Source: Piromyces finnis (taxonomy: Eukaryota > Neocallimastigomycota > Neocallimastigomycetes > Neocallimastigales > Neocallimastigaceae). From it: a stretch of 64,000 bases of DNA. The number at the start of each line of letters is the position of its first letter. Position 1 is the first letter of the stretch. The notes below the pieces were generated by a model that saw nothing but the letters and a program-made list of their open reading frames with translations, searched no databases and was not told the DNA's origin. The stretch spans positions 1,393,001-1,457,000 of the forward strand of contig MCFH01000002.1 of assembly GCA_002104945.1 (NCBI GenBank), in the 5' to 3' direction. A program made the position numbers and the translations under genes. Shown piece after piece: positions 13,189-27,260 of the stretch.

Positions 13189-15582
13189 TTAATAGGAATT
13201 CATTAAAACAATAAGTTGTCTTGCAAGACTTAACGTTGGAGTTGAAGAATTAGTGACTTCTTCCATCTCAGCAATTTGTTGAATAGCACGTTTAGCTTTA
13301 ATTAACTCTAACGCATGTTTTCCCTCTGAAAAAAGTCCATGAGAATATAGAGCAGTAGGTTCTGATAAAGATGAACTATCACTTTCATTTATAGAATTTA
13401 ATGCTACTAATGGTGGAATATTAATTGTGCTTTCATTACTACCAATATTTAAATTTATCTTATTTAATGAGTTAAATGATGTATTAATATCTGTATTATC
13501 ATGATGATAATGACATGATAAAAGTCCACTGAATAATTTTAATGAACTTTCTCTTATCTACAATAATAAAATAAAATAATGTATTATGGTTAATAGAGTA
13601 TTAATCATTACTTATTTATAAATTAAAGATTATATTTCTACCAATATATCAGATAAAAATATAATACTAATTGAATTGAATTATTATATATTACCGTTGA
13701 TTTATTACAACTTAATCCATTAAGACAAACATTTAATATATCTTCTAATTCTCTTTCTCTAAATTTACCATTTCTTAAATAATAAACTAGATGATAAAGA
13801 ACCTTTTTTATATAATTATTAATAATGTATATCAATATTAAAATAAACAAATACTAAATATATATTAAAACTATATATTTTAAACTCATAAAAAAACTTA
13901 CTTGTAAACAAGCACATGTTAAAGTATTATATAATTGTTCTTGAAGAGATTTTAAATCACTATTTTTTAATTCTTTTGATGAATTATAATTAATACCATC
14001 TTGTACAGTATCTAGAAGTGGATAGAGCAAATAACAATTTGCAAATTTATATAATGACTGAATGTTCTTAAGACGATCTTCCTCAGAAAGATGAGAAGGT
14101 ACACTAGTAGGTGGTGTGGACTGAGAATTTGGAGAAGATACAGTTGGATTGGCTTCAATTTCTTTAGAGTAATGACGAATGGTAGTTGTTAATATATTAG
14201 CAATTGAAATTGATAGAATTTCAAATATCAATGGCTGAGATTGTTCTTGAATTTGATAAAGAATATCTAATATTACAGTTTTGAAGGATTCTGGTAATCT
14301 TTTTCCTAATTCATCACGTGATACTTTTAAATTTGTCAAAAGATGAGGATTTAATAATTGAAGTAAAGCATAGAGAACTTGTTCTGAATTCCATATAGTA
14401 AATTTTGATTCATTCACTTTGCCGTTATTATTATTATTATTATTTAAATCTGTATTACCACTAATTTCAATAATATTTGAAGTATTAATTTCTTTTATTA
14501 AAACTTTTTGACTTTCTTCTTCTCCCGGTATAATTCTTACAAATGAACATATGATTAATGATAGACATTCAATACATCCCATTTGAATATTTTGAATAGC
14601 CTTATCTTTAACATCTAAGAGTATAGTATAGATAAATAATATTATTAAATGAATAAATAGCAAATTATATTTAATGTTCTACTTTTTATAATATATCATT
14701 TTGTATAATTTTAATACATACTTAAATTCTTTGAAAATTGAATAAGAATTTCTAGCGCCATATGAAAGGAAAATTCAATAAACTTCATAGCTTCTAGTGT
14801 TTCTAATGAATGTTTAATAATAACATTACAAATGCAATATAGATATGATTTTAATTGCATTAAATCTTTTGTTCTTCTTTCTTTTTCAAACTTATATTTT
14901 AAATATGAAAAAATATATTGAACTGGTAAACTAGCCAATATTTCAACCGATAATTTTCGAACTTGATCAAATTCATATATTTGCTCAATTCTTTTAATTT
15001 AATATATTTAATAATAAAACATTGTTAATAAAAGTGATAATATTAAGTCGTTCTATTGAAAATATATAAATTAAAATATTAATATATATACAATTTATGA
15101 ATTACCTTTGAACTAATTCTTTGAATAACAAGTAAATAATATCTTCATCTGAAATTTCTTCTACTACAGTATCATTTTCTTCATCCTTATTTTCACGATT
15201 TATCCTTGTATTTGGATCTGTATTCTTGTCTATTTGTTCTGAATCATAGTTTTTAGTCATTATTAAAGTTTCATATGCTTTATTTGGTAATACCTATAAG
15301 ACATAAATAAATAGGTTAGAAATTTAAATATGTTACTAAAATTACCCCAGCAAAAAAAAAAAAAATTAAAAACTTTATATTTTATAAAACAATTAAAATA
15401 ATGCAGTTTAATTACCCTTAAAATTAATAGCGGGGATATTCTCAAAAATAAAATATCTTTAACTATTGTAACACTTTCTTCATCATTTCTATTTAATAAC
15501 TCTTCATTTAACCTAAGATATATAGCACATATAAAAAAATAATTATTAATTGTAAAATATATATAATATTCATTCTTTTTTT

Positions 15583-15641
<59 letters not shown>

Positions 15642-18600
15642 TAACTTTAAAAAAAATTAATATTTTATTACTTTGGTTGTTCTATAATTAGTTTTGTAAC
15701 ATTTTTAAATATAATTCTTACTACAGATTCATCAACCAAATATTCACTTATTGTTGACATAAATCGAACTAGAATTTGATCTTCCGGTGAAGCATACACT
15801 TTTTTTAATAATGGTTCAATAATATAAATCCATGAATTTGTTGATAGCTATATTAAAAAAAATTTTTTATTAAAATAATTAAAATATTTATATAATTATT
15901 ATTTTCAATTAATAAAAAATATAATGAAAAAAATACTTCTTTTGCCCATTTTTTAATAACATAAAATTGTCTTTCTATTAATTTTTCTTGTTGCTCTTTG
16001 GAATCTAAAATATATACAATTTATTAACATATTAATAATTATTATAATAATAGTAGTAGTAATAAAAATAATATTGACAGTTTTTCATTTTATTACATTT
16101 CATTTCACTTTTATTCATGTATATAGAATGAATTTGACTTGGTGTTATTGGAATTTTCTTTTCATGGTTTTGCTGATTAATATTTCTTTTTAAATAACGA
16201 ATAATTATTTATATGATATTAATAAACTATTAAAATTCAATAAAATCATAATTTCTTATGATTTACCTTATATATTCAATATATGTAAATATTACATCTA
16301 TATTAGACTTATGTTTTAAAAGTGTATTTAATAAAGCTGTTTCTGATGCTGCTCTAACTTTTTCGTCACTATCAATTAACTTATTTGCTAATTTTGGTAT
16401 AATCTCATTTTGATCTTATTTATATAAATAAATAAATTATTTTAATATAAAAATATCTAAAAAAAAAAAAAAAAAAAAAAAAAAGCATTATTTATTATAT
16501 AATTATTATAAAATTTTGTTTTAATTATACCTAAATAGCAAAATAACAGCATTGCTTCATTTCTTAATTTAATATCTTCGTCATTAATTCGTAAAAGTAA
16601 TTGTTCAGTAAGTATATTTCTAATATATTAAATTGTTAAAATAATTATATATAACTATATTAATACTCTTATGAAAAAAATTCAGCATATTTCTTCATTA
16701 TCATAAACATCAGTTTTTATTAATGTACCTTAATTGGGTATGTGAATTAGATTTTAAAACATCTCGATTAAGTTGAAAAATTTCATAAATTATAAACAAT
16801 GAATTCATTCTTTCTACTGACTTATTAGAATCTAATTTCATAAAAATATTTGGTAAAACATCCTCAGGGCAAGTATAAAAGAAAAAGAGTTAAGGTAATA
16901 ATATTTAAGTCTTAATTAATAAAAAGGCATGAATACAATCTTTAAATTAAATATTTCTATTGTTCATATATTTTTAATAATTATAATAATTAAACATTTA
17001 ATAAGGATATTAAGCAGCATATTCAGCTAAAAATCCAATCGAAGCTTTTGATACACTATCATTTTGATCCAACATAATTAGTAATTGATCAACCATAGGT
17101 TTAAACTTTTCAGGACCATCAATTAGAAGGAATTTTCTTAACATGTAAAAACCAAGATTTCTTCCTCCTACAAAATCATTATTTAAAATCTATTTAAAAA
17201 ATATATATTAAATATATAATGTCCATTCGAATTTAAATTTAAATGTTATGTTATGTATTATTATTTAATTAATTTACATTTGATGAAATGATTTGTAAAA
17301 AATTTTCTTTTAATGTATCAGATTTGAAAATATTTATATAGTTTTCTTTGCTTTGATGTCCTAACAGTAATGAAAGTTTTAATAAAGATCCAAAATGACC
17401 AAAATCTTCATTTTCCTTTGTATATATATAATCAAATATTATATGGAATTGGAATAAATTTATTAATAATGTTAATAAATTTATCTATCTTACTAATTAA
17501 TTTTTTTTTATTTTATTTACTTCTTCAAGAATTTTTTCCACAATTTTTCTACTTTTTTCAATAGGATTTTTAATATGCTTTGTCGATAAATATGGGTTTA
17601 TATTTATCCATAATTTTGAAACTACATCCGCTATTTCTAATATCATTTTAAATTTTTTAAATTGATAATAATGAACCTATATTAATAATTTTCATAAAAA
17701 ATTTTAATATAAAATATTTTAAATAATTTCTGTTACCAAATTCTTTTGTTGGACATTCATCTTTTTTTATTATAATAGTATTGATAAAATCAAGAACTTC
17801 GTTTAAAGTAGTTTCAAATAATGGATATTTTTTTTGATCCCACTTTTTTAATATTAATTTAGTTTTTATTAAAATAATTTAATCAAATAATAAAAAAAAA
17901 AAAATAATTATTTATTAATAGTATTATACATACAGATATTAAACATCCTAATGCACATGAGACACAATGAACACTATTCCATAAAACAGGATAAAAATTA
18001 TAATCTTGTATTGAATTACTACTAACTTCTTCTATAGCAATTCCAGAAGAAGATTGGGTTTTTTGTTTTATTTTATTTTTATTAACAATGATTGAAGTAT
18101 TCGAAGTAAATATAGATATAATAAGTTGATAGGTTAAAGTAGTTAAAAGTGTTGGCAATATTTTTCCATCTTTATCAACTACACTAATAATAAGCAATAT
18201 AAAATTAATACATTTTATAATACTTAATAATTATAGCATTATAATAAAATAATTACCCATCATTTTTAACTATGTTTACCAATGAAGAATAAATCTCTGA
18301 TAATTCTTTCCAAAACTCAATATCTTCACATAATATTTCTTTTTTTAAATATTTATTAATATATATATATATATATTTCAAATTTCAAAATTTATAAAAC
18401 ATTATTAGAAAAAAAAAAAAAAAAAAAAAATAGAATGTCAATAAATATATATAATGAAAAATATTACATATAAAAATTAATTTTATTTCAAAAATTCAAT
18501 AATTTGAAATTTCATTACCTTCACTCTTTCTCAAACTATGACTTTGTTCATCAATAATATTTTTATAAATTTGAACAGCAATTAACTTTGATTTTTTGTT

Positions 18601-18967
18601 TCCACTACTAATTTCTTCTTGTAATAAATTTTTTAATTGTTTTTTTGTACTAGTATTAAAATATAGCCAATTTAAAATTTTAAAACTATTATTTGAATTG
18701 GATTTCTTTTTTATAATCTAAACATTAATCATTTATCATAAAAAACCGTTAATATATTTAAAAAAAGGGAAAGTATAGAAAAAAAAATATAAAATAAAAA
18801 TATTATTAATTATTAATTGGATTTTTAGTTAGTTAGTATATATTTTATATTCTATACCATATCTTTTAATGGATTATAAATTATTTTCATTGCCGTTCCC
18901 TTATTATCATTTCTTATATATTTATCAATATTTTGTAAGGCTGAAGTCAATGGTGCTATTATTTAAA

Positions 18968-18999
<32 letters not shown>

Positions 19000-19565
19000 A
19001 TACTATTATATTAAATTATCAAATTATGAATTTTCAACTTAAAACTATAATTCTATCTAAAATGAAAAAGTAAAAATTCAAAATTATAATTACATTTTAT
19101 AAAAGTACTTTTCTTATATAAATCAATTGAATTAACTAAAGCTTTATTATTTGCATCTAATAATAAAATGATAGATTGACCAAGTGAGATATTTGCTTTC
19201 TCTGTATTACTATTGTTGTTGTTATTACTCTGATGTATTGATATTGGAATGTTATTACTTGAAATTTCTGAATCTGATTCATTAATAACAAATGCTTTTT
19301 TATTCTGGTTTTCCTTATTTTCTCTTTTATTACTATTATTATTGTTGTTGTTTTCTTTTAAACTTTCACTAATAACTTCAATTTTATTTCTTTTTTGTTC
19401 TTTTCTATTAGAATATACTTTGGTAGAAATAGGTTCAATTAAAATTTGATTATCCTCAGTATCATTTTGTCCATCATTATCACTATGTAAAAGAAATAAA
19501 TTACTACTTAAAGATTCCTTTTTATTTATTGCTTTTGTAATATCCGATATTTCAATATTTTTCAT
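13189..19565 (-). CDS. large HEAT/ARM-like helical-repeat protein, family not recognised
   Basis: Twenty-one exons close in frame to about 1365 residues: 19565-19094, 18955-18858, 18717-18519, 18338-18257, 18183-17934, 17842-17737, 17636-17521, 17415-17278, 17189-17011, 16872-16729, 16619-16531, 16414-16267, 16185-16097, 16004-15937, 15847-15672, 15512-15416, 15293-15106, 14990-14722, 14614-13902, 13802-13695, 13557-13189. The first 150 residues are Asn/Glu-rich low complexity. The rest is repeated amphipathic helix pairs typical of an alpha-solenoid (for example KLANKLIDSDEKVRAASETA). Such solenoids are usually scaffolds or transport adaptors. I could not tie it to a named family, so no function is assigned. 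Intron 9 appears to be U12-type; seven other introns end in AAG. It lies 294 bp downstream of MLH3 on the same strand. Confidence 0.8.
15585..15641. repeat. inverted microsatellite (AAT)n-(ATT)n in an intron
   Basis: About seven AAT units run directly into about twelve ATT units, so the two halves can fold on each other into a perfect A/T hairpin. It lies in the intron between exons 15 and 16 of the helical-repeat gene. Confidence 0.85.
16873..17010 (-). other. candidate U12-type AT-AC intron
   Basis: On the minus strand, exon 9 ends GCTGCTTA and the intron starts ATATCCTTAT. No GT donor fits here, because the frame meets TAA at once. Near the end is TACCTTAAC (16897-16889), matching the U12 branch-site consensus, then a pyrimidine stretch and TTATAC. 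Using AC as the 3' end places the branch about 17 bases upstream, normal for minor-class introns. The join gives LAEYAAYCPEDVLPN, in phase with both flanking exons. All three minor-class signals and the reading frame agree. Confidence 0.8.
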
Positions 19566-19859
19566 TTCGTTTCATTTAAATATATATTTATTACTCTCTT
19601 AAAAAGATATTTATATATAACAAATAACCTAAAAGGAAAAAAAAAATAAATTTCAATTCATTTATACTTATACATCTACTTTAATCGATTTTTTGAGTGT
19701 TACACAAAATAATATAGTTTAAAATAAATTTGAAATTTTAAAAATTAAAAAAAAAAAAAAATATTTAATATAACAAAAATTCATGACGAAAGAAAAAGAT
19801 TTGATTTTATAAACAAAAAAAAATATGGGAAATACAACATTTGATAAATCAAGCAATTT

Positions 19860-22800
19860 TTATTTGTCTTTTTTTCTTATTCTATATTTTTTTAATAAAA
19901 TTTTATATTCTGGTAAATAGCCATCACGGTTTTTCGATGAGAGTTTCTTTAAATAAGTTAAATTAATTAATGGAATCATTGTTGGTCTGCCATGAGCACA
20001 CTGAAATGGAAATCTTAAAGATGGCATTTGTTCAACAATAGCTCGGCATTCCTTTAATGTCAATGGATCATCAAATTTTATAGCCTTATGACAAGCTAAA
20101 GAGCATAATATAGAATAAATAGAAGAGGGTATAAAATCGATTTTTCGATCTGAAAAATGAAATGATTGAATAGTGACTCCATTACTATCTCGTAATGAAT
20201 TTTTATTTTTAAAATAATTTGAAGTATTATTAATATCTGGTATTGTGTTCTGTAGGGGAAAATGCGAAGAATTTAATGAATTCTTCAAGTTTAGATGTGA
20301 TTTTGATAAATTTGAAGAAGATGGGGAACAATCCTCATCAAATATAAGATATGAATTTTTATACTTTGATAACGAATTCTCAAATTCATAAATACAATTA
20401 CGTATAATATTAGTTAGTTTTTCAACATTAGTTAAACATCTTTCAACAATTAATCTTGGTAATTTTTCAACACGAACGATACTTAATGCACTTATTAATT
20501 TATTTGTTTGGTTATAATCAATATTGCTTTGAATATTACTTTTATTTTTCTTATCTAATATTGAATCTTTATTAAGAATATCGAAAAGACTAGATCTTAA
20601 ATAATGACTTTTATCAAAATATTCCGAACCATAATTTTCAATAATTTCTTTTTCTGAGTAAGATAATTTATGATTATCCTTAGCACCTTCATAGAAACTA
20701 TACTTAAAATCATCTTCAACAAAATAAATCCCAATATTTTTAAATTCTTGTTTAAATTCATAAATACGTTTAATTTCATGATTTGGTAATATTACTCTTA
20801 TGGGAGGTGTTAATTGAGTAATTTCTGGACCAGTTCCTTGGCTATTACCATGTTTATATTGATTAAGTAGTGCTTCTAGTTGAATACGTTCATCAATAGC
20901 ATGTTGATCTAATAATACCAATAAATCAGAAAAATATTTTTTCTCTATTTCATAAGAATTATAATAATAATGATAATATTGTTAAACATATAATAATAAT
21001 AATAATAATACATAATACATAATACATAAATGATATATTATTCTTTATATATAATATATATATATAAAACTTACTATTAACTTGTTCCTTATTTTTATAA
21101 TTCAACAGCTTACAAACAATAAATTTCTGATCTGCCTGACCTATTACTTGTAAATTTTTCAAATATTCTTTATCAAATATTACTTTATGATTTAAAAAAT
21201 TATTACATGTATAACGAAAATATTTTGGCCCAACTATTTCACTTTTATTAATATTTGAGGTTGCATTATCAATATTTAAATTAATGGTTGGAATTCTTTC
21301 ATTAAAATCTTTAATATCATCATTCAAGGTAATTATACCGTTGTTGATACTGACATCATTATTTGATTCATCTAATATTGTGGATGTATTAGAATTTTCA
21401 ATTACTGGATTTTTCCTATATTTTTTAAATTTTTCTAAAAGTGGATTTAATTTTTTAGAATTTTTTAATAATTTATCGGTTTTTTCATTTGAAAAATCAA
21501 TACTAGGAATTTCTAAATCATTTTTTTCTAATTCTGAATCACTAATTAATGAGGTTGAAGGTTCAATTAAATTATTCATAAAAGATAAATGTGATGAATC
21601 ATCATTACTTTTGAAAGAAGTAGATTTTTTATATTGCCTTTTAGCCTTTGATGGGAAAGCACGTTTTCTTTTTCTAGTTCTTCTATCATCTGCATGTCGA
21701 ATAATTGAAGGTAGACTTGAATTAGGTCGATAAAAATATTTCTCCTTAATAAAATTAATTTTTTCATTAATAGCTTGTTTTTTAAATGATAAATCATTAT
21801 ATTCATCTTCCGAGCTATCAATTATCTCTTCTCCTTCTTCTTCTTTTTCTTCTTCTTCTTCTTCTTCATTGTCATCATAACTATCTGTATTATCGCTATT
21901 ATCTGTGTCAGCATCACCATTATTTATATCTATTATATCTATTTCCTCTATTTCACTTTGATGTTGCACTTCTTGTTCTTTCCTTATATTAATATTACTA
22001 TCTTTTTCAATATCAATATTTTGTTTATATATTTCAGAAATTATACCTTTATTATTATTAACAGCTTCAGTTATTATACGAGTGTCAGTAATTTCATCAC
22101 AGTTTTTCATTATTTTTAAAACTTTTTTGTTTGTTTCGTTATTACTTTCAATATCACATTTATCAGCAGCATTTGTTATTGATCTATAATCTGATAATTG
22201 AGTTATATCATTATAGCATATTTCATGATCAATATAATTATTTTTATCACAAAAACACCTTTCTTTATTTATATTTGTAACATTTAAATTAGTTTGAATA
22301 TCCATTCTATCTTCACTATTAGATATTATTTTCTCCTCCGATTCTATATTAATATCCATATCCAATTTCTTTTCATTGTTATAATATGTTTGCGAAAGCA
22401 AATTAGTTGCTTCATCATTTTTTTCATTATTAATATTAATATTATTAATAGTATCGGTAAATTGATCATTAAAATTAGATAATATTTCTATATCACTCTC
22501 TTCATTATTAATATTATCAATTAAACTATCATCTTCAGATGATGATATATAAAAGTTCTTATTATTATATGTACCATCAATACTTATACTATTTGATCTT
22601 TGTTCATGACTGGTATCTGACTCTGTGAGATCAATTACTATAATTTCTTTATTTTTTTTATTTAATTGTTCTTTCTCTATATTATTATTATCATTAGAAT
22701 TATGAGAATTAAATGATTTGATTATTGATGGTAAATTAAAAAATCTAGATTGCGTTATTGAAAAATTTTGAGTAAGCTCTTCATTATTTTGTTGACAAGC

Positions 22801-25127
22801 AAAAAGTTTATATTGTTCTAATGCATTATTTATAACTAATTTTATAAAATATAATATAGATTCCCAATTCTATTAATAAAATAAAAAAAATTAATGAATT
22901 ATTCTTTTTTTATTCATTATTAATTCATTTAATTTTCTTAAATAAATGTTAAAATTTCATTTTTCATTACCTCAAATTCAACCACTCTCTTTGAAGGATC
23001 CATACATATATCATAGATCTCTGTTGAGCATGATATATTAAAAAGGAATACAGGATACTTTTTCAATTTCTTATCAAAGTTTAATAAAAAATGAGGAATA
23101 TCTATTATTTAAATAATTATTTATAGTTTCAACTACTTAATATATTTATCTAATATATTGTTTATTATTTATTTCATAAAAACTTACATGGACTAAATAA
23201 ATCATTATAGTTCCTTTGAAAATGTTCATTACACTAATAAAAATTCGTATATTAATTATTATTATTATTATGTACTTAAATTTAATAAATTATTTTTATG
23301 TTTGAATACCTTTTGTATTGATAGATCCTCATTAAATATTTTGTTTATATATTTATAGATTTCATTATATTCTAAATATCTCTTATTTAAATCTGTAAAA
23401 TATAAAAAAAAAAAAAAAAAAAAGAAAAGGGATTTATATCAGTATAAATGATTAAAAAATCAAAATACTAACTATTACAATATCTATACTTACAAATATA
23501 TTGATACTATATTAAAATACATGATTATTAAGATATTGTTTTGTTTTATTAATAATAGTTATATCAAATATATTTATCAATTTGTATAATGATTTTATAT
23601 ACCTTTTTAGGATTTCCTGAAAATCCAATAAAACCAGTCACCATGTAATTATAATCACTAAATTTATAATTAATAATATCTTTCGAATTTAAATTCACTG
23701 AAATTAAATCCTTTTTAAAAATTGATTATTAATAAGTATTTCTATTACTTTTAGATTCTCAATAAATTTTAATGAAATAAGCTGAATTATTATTTTAATT
23801 TTTACAATAATACCTTACATAGCAATTCGTTATATAAATCTTTGAATACATCTATAAACTCTTTCTAATAAATAAATATTGTATATATTATTATTTTTAT
23901 TTTGGATTCAAATAGTTTTCTAAATAATAAATGCGTTAATTATTACATTATTTAAATTGGTATGAATAATTTTTCTCCCATTTTGTTTATTAATGACAGT
24001 AAATTCAATTCCGGGTTCTATTAACGCTAATATTTCAATATTCTTTTTTATATTATCATATATATGTCTTTTCTTGTTTAATAATTTTTTTCTAACAGGA
24101 GCCTTTTTATTCAACATTGATTATAACATTAATAAAAATGATATATTTATTTGATTTTATATATGATGAATAATACCTTATTAAATATATTTTGAACAAA
24201 AACAGTTGTTCCGCTTTCATACTTTATATAACTATCGCTTATACCACAGTATTTAATATTCCCATCCTATCACAATATATATATATAATATACAATTACT
24301 ATTATTATTATTTATTATTTAAATTAATATGCACTTAGATAATAATTACATTAACATAAAGGGAATAAATATCTTCAGAATCCTTAATCTTCGTATTTAT
24401 TTCAATATCTGCAATTTGAAAAATACTTGCCAAAGCTTTAATATTAAATTATCCAAATCCAAAGATATATTAGATATAATTATTAAATTAGTATTTTTAA
24501 AAAGCTTAAATTTAAAAATTCAAAACACCTTCTCCTCGAAATCCATAAGTATTAATATGCTTCAAATCTTCTATTGTATGGCATTTCGAAGTAACTTCAA
24601 GTTTTATATACAGGTTTATAGGTATACGTATAATATGATAAAGTTATTATCATTAAAATTAATATTATTCGATTTATATATAAATATTTAAAAAAAAAAT
24701 AATAATTATATATCAAAATTTATAATGAAATTTCTTGAGATTTCGGAATCAATTTCAAAATTGATTTTTATTTAATTAAATAAAGAACATTATTTTAATA
24801 AGTTAATACCATATCTATTTCCAATAACTTTCAAATTCTCTAATGAAATCCCTGTTCCATTATCCACTACTTGAAATTCATTTTTATTAAAATCGAATTC
24901 AATATCAATTTTTGTTGCTTGTGCATCGAGACCTATGGCATTTAAAAAAAACCAATAATAATTCATTTTTTAAAATTCAAAAATTCATATATACATTTAT
25001 AAGATAAAAAAAAAAATAAATGCTTACTATTTTCGACTAATTCAACAACACATTGAAATAAGGAAGTAATAATATAAGTTGATCTTAATAAACTTCTAGT
25101 ATTAAAATCTAACTTTTCCAAAATCAT
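19860..25127 (-). CDS. MLH3: DNA mismatch repair/meiotic recombination protein MLH3 (MutL homologue)
   Basis: Partner of MLH1 in MutL-gamma, the endonuclease that acts in meiotic crossover resolution and minor mismatch repair. Fourteen exons (25127-25028, 24932-24810, 24594-24529, 24435-24350, 24266-24177, 24102-23947, 23864-23814, 23710-23603, 23506-23494, 23392-23310, 23233-23188, 23101-22971, 22869-21075, 20944-19860) join to 1310 residues. The N-terminal GHKL ATPase shows VENSLDAQATKI, VVDNGTGI and YGFRGEALASI. A linker of about 500 residues, acidic and Asn-rich, follows. The C-terminal nuclease site has DQHAIDERIQLE (962-973), the DQHA-x2-E-x4-E motif, plus ACHKAIKF (from 1233) and QCAHGRP (Cys at 1265). 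FQCAHGRP and ACHxAIKF favour MLH3 over PMS2. All catalytic residues I can check are intact. Exon 9 is only 13 bases. Confidence 0.93.
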
Positions 25128-25575
25128 TTACTTGATATTTAAATTTTATTAAAATAATTTTTTACCATGTAGAATAATTTTACAAAACCTATTAATGATA
25201 ATATAATTTATATATATATATACTTTTATTTTTTGTCTTATTCAAAAATAATATTTATAATAAAAAACAATATTAGTTTAATACTTTGGAATAATTTAAT
25301 AGAATTTAAATTCATATTTTAAAATTAAATTTCATTTTTAATTTGAATTTTCCTTTTTTTTTTTTTTTTTTATTATTATTTAATAAATAGTTAAATTGTA
25401 TAAAAAATTAATTTGACAAAAAATAAAATTAAAGTTTTAAAGTTTTTCCAATTTTTCACAAAAAAATGTTAAAAAATCAATAGCACAAACAATTAATGAA
25501 TAAAGTCATGTAATATTTATATATATGTATATTCATTATTTTAAAATATAATATTTCATTTCTACATAATAAAAA
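25128..25575. promoter_or_regulatory. shared upstream region of divergent MLH3 and four-pass gene
   Basis: These 448 bp separate two divergent start codons, so both promoters must lie here or in the leaders. The sequence is A/T-rich with a T run near 25350-25370 and TATATA stretches. No specific site can be named. Confidence 0.5.
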
Positions 25576-27260
25576 ATGAGAAAAATAAATAAAGAAACCC
25601 TAAAATCATTTAAACAAAATAAATCAAAATCAAAAAGTAAATCAACAATTAATTCTAAACCAAATAAAAAAAAAAAAACTTTTTTTCAAATTTTAAAAAC
25701 TATATTTGAATCCAATATTACTAACTACCTAGTGACAGTTATTATAATAGTTAAATATATTATTATTAATATTTTCTTTATTTCATTATTATACTTTCTT
25801 TTTGTTTTCTTTTATCTCTGTTGTTATTTTAGACATGTTTATAAATATTTAAATACATTAATAATAAAATGATTTATTAATTTTTTTCTTCCTTTTTTTT
25901 AATATATATATACTTAGATTTTAGCCTTTTTAAAATTAATACTAACATTACCTCAAGTTTTAAACACAACATATTATAGAGAAAGTTTTTTTTCCCAATG
26001 GATTGATGGATTAATTGTAATAACTCAATTTGGAATTATGGTCATTCAAATTGTTTTCTCTCGTTACTATAGTCGTTGTCAATTTTCTGTAAACATCTTA
26101 ATAAAGTACACTTATATTTTTATTTATATTAATATAGATATTTAAATCGAATTATATAAATTTTCATAATATAAAAAGGCAATTATACTTTTAGGATTTG
26201 GAATGATTTCCTATTCAATATACGCAGCATATCATGCATTTATAATTCATTATTTTTCAAAAAAAATGTACATTGGTGAGATGCAAAATTTAATTATAAT
26301 GTTTAAGAGAATTTAAATGACATATTAATTTACATATATATTAATATATATTATGGAAAAACAATAAATAGATTGTATGAATAATCTTATTGTTACTGGA
26401 GAAACAATGGCTTTTGAAGATGATTACAATTATCGTTGTGATACATTTATAAAAGATTGTGTATCATATTATGAAGGTATTTTATAGATAATAATAAATT
26501 AGTATTAATACAGTATATATTATACATATATTCTCTTATTCTCTCTGAACTAATTCTAACATTTTGGTATTATTTTACCAATTAAAATAGAAAAACTAGA
26601 CTGCCCATTAATCCTAATGGAAGATAAAATGGAAAATATTATAATTAATAGAAAAATGTTTTTATATCAAGTTATTATGATTTTAGCATTGGTAAAAATT
26701 TTTTAATACTTTTTTCTTTTTTGAATATTATCTATGTATACATATTAAAAATGTTTGGAATTATAATGAAACATTAAAATATTATATAAAAAAACTATAT
26801 AATTAATATATGTGTATAATATAATATTCATATCATATAAATTAAAATATAGATTGTAATATATCACATCAAAATAACAAATTTCTTAAAATACAGTTGT
26901 ACTATGCCTCTATTTAAGAAATTAAGAAATCAAAACAGTATGAAATGGTATCACGATGTCCTTCTTAGCAAAGACAAAGAAATCAACTTGATGAAACGAG
27001 ATATAAATATTTCATTAAATCAAATAAATAACTATATTGAATATGATATAAATGAAGATAAACTAATTAAAGGTAATAATGAAGAGGAAGAAATAAGTAT
27101 TGACAATACCAAAGAAAATTCAACTAATTTTCACAGTCAACAATTTATTGACCAACCTTCTTTAACTGAAATAGTCGATAACTATAATAAAGCAATACAA
27201 TCAAAATCAAGAAGTGCTAATAATATTAATATTAAAACCAATACAAATAAAAAATATTAA
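25576..27260 (+). CDS. four-pass membrane protein with tetraspanin-like topology, unknown
   Basis: Six exons (25576-25749, 25918-26088, 26179-26275, 26372-26476, 26591-26691, 26853-27260) join in frame to 351 residues. A Lys/Ser-rich N tail (1-45) precedes four hydrophobic segments near 47-68, 88-108, 116-141 and 205-224. Between the third and fourth lies a polar loop with at least four Cys (DCMNN..., CDTFIKDC, KLDC). The tail of about 125 residues is charged and Asn-rich, presumably cytosolic. This order, with the large Cys loop between helices 3 and 4, is the tetraspanin layout. I do not see the diagnostic CCG motif, so family membership is not claimed. It might equally be a claudin/SUR7-like or unrelated protein. 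Confidence 0.72.

Noticed and set aside
24329-24691. 120-residue plus-strand frame
   Set aside because: It lies antisense over MLH3 exons and introns that are firmly supported.
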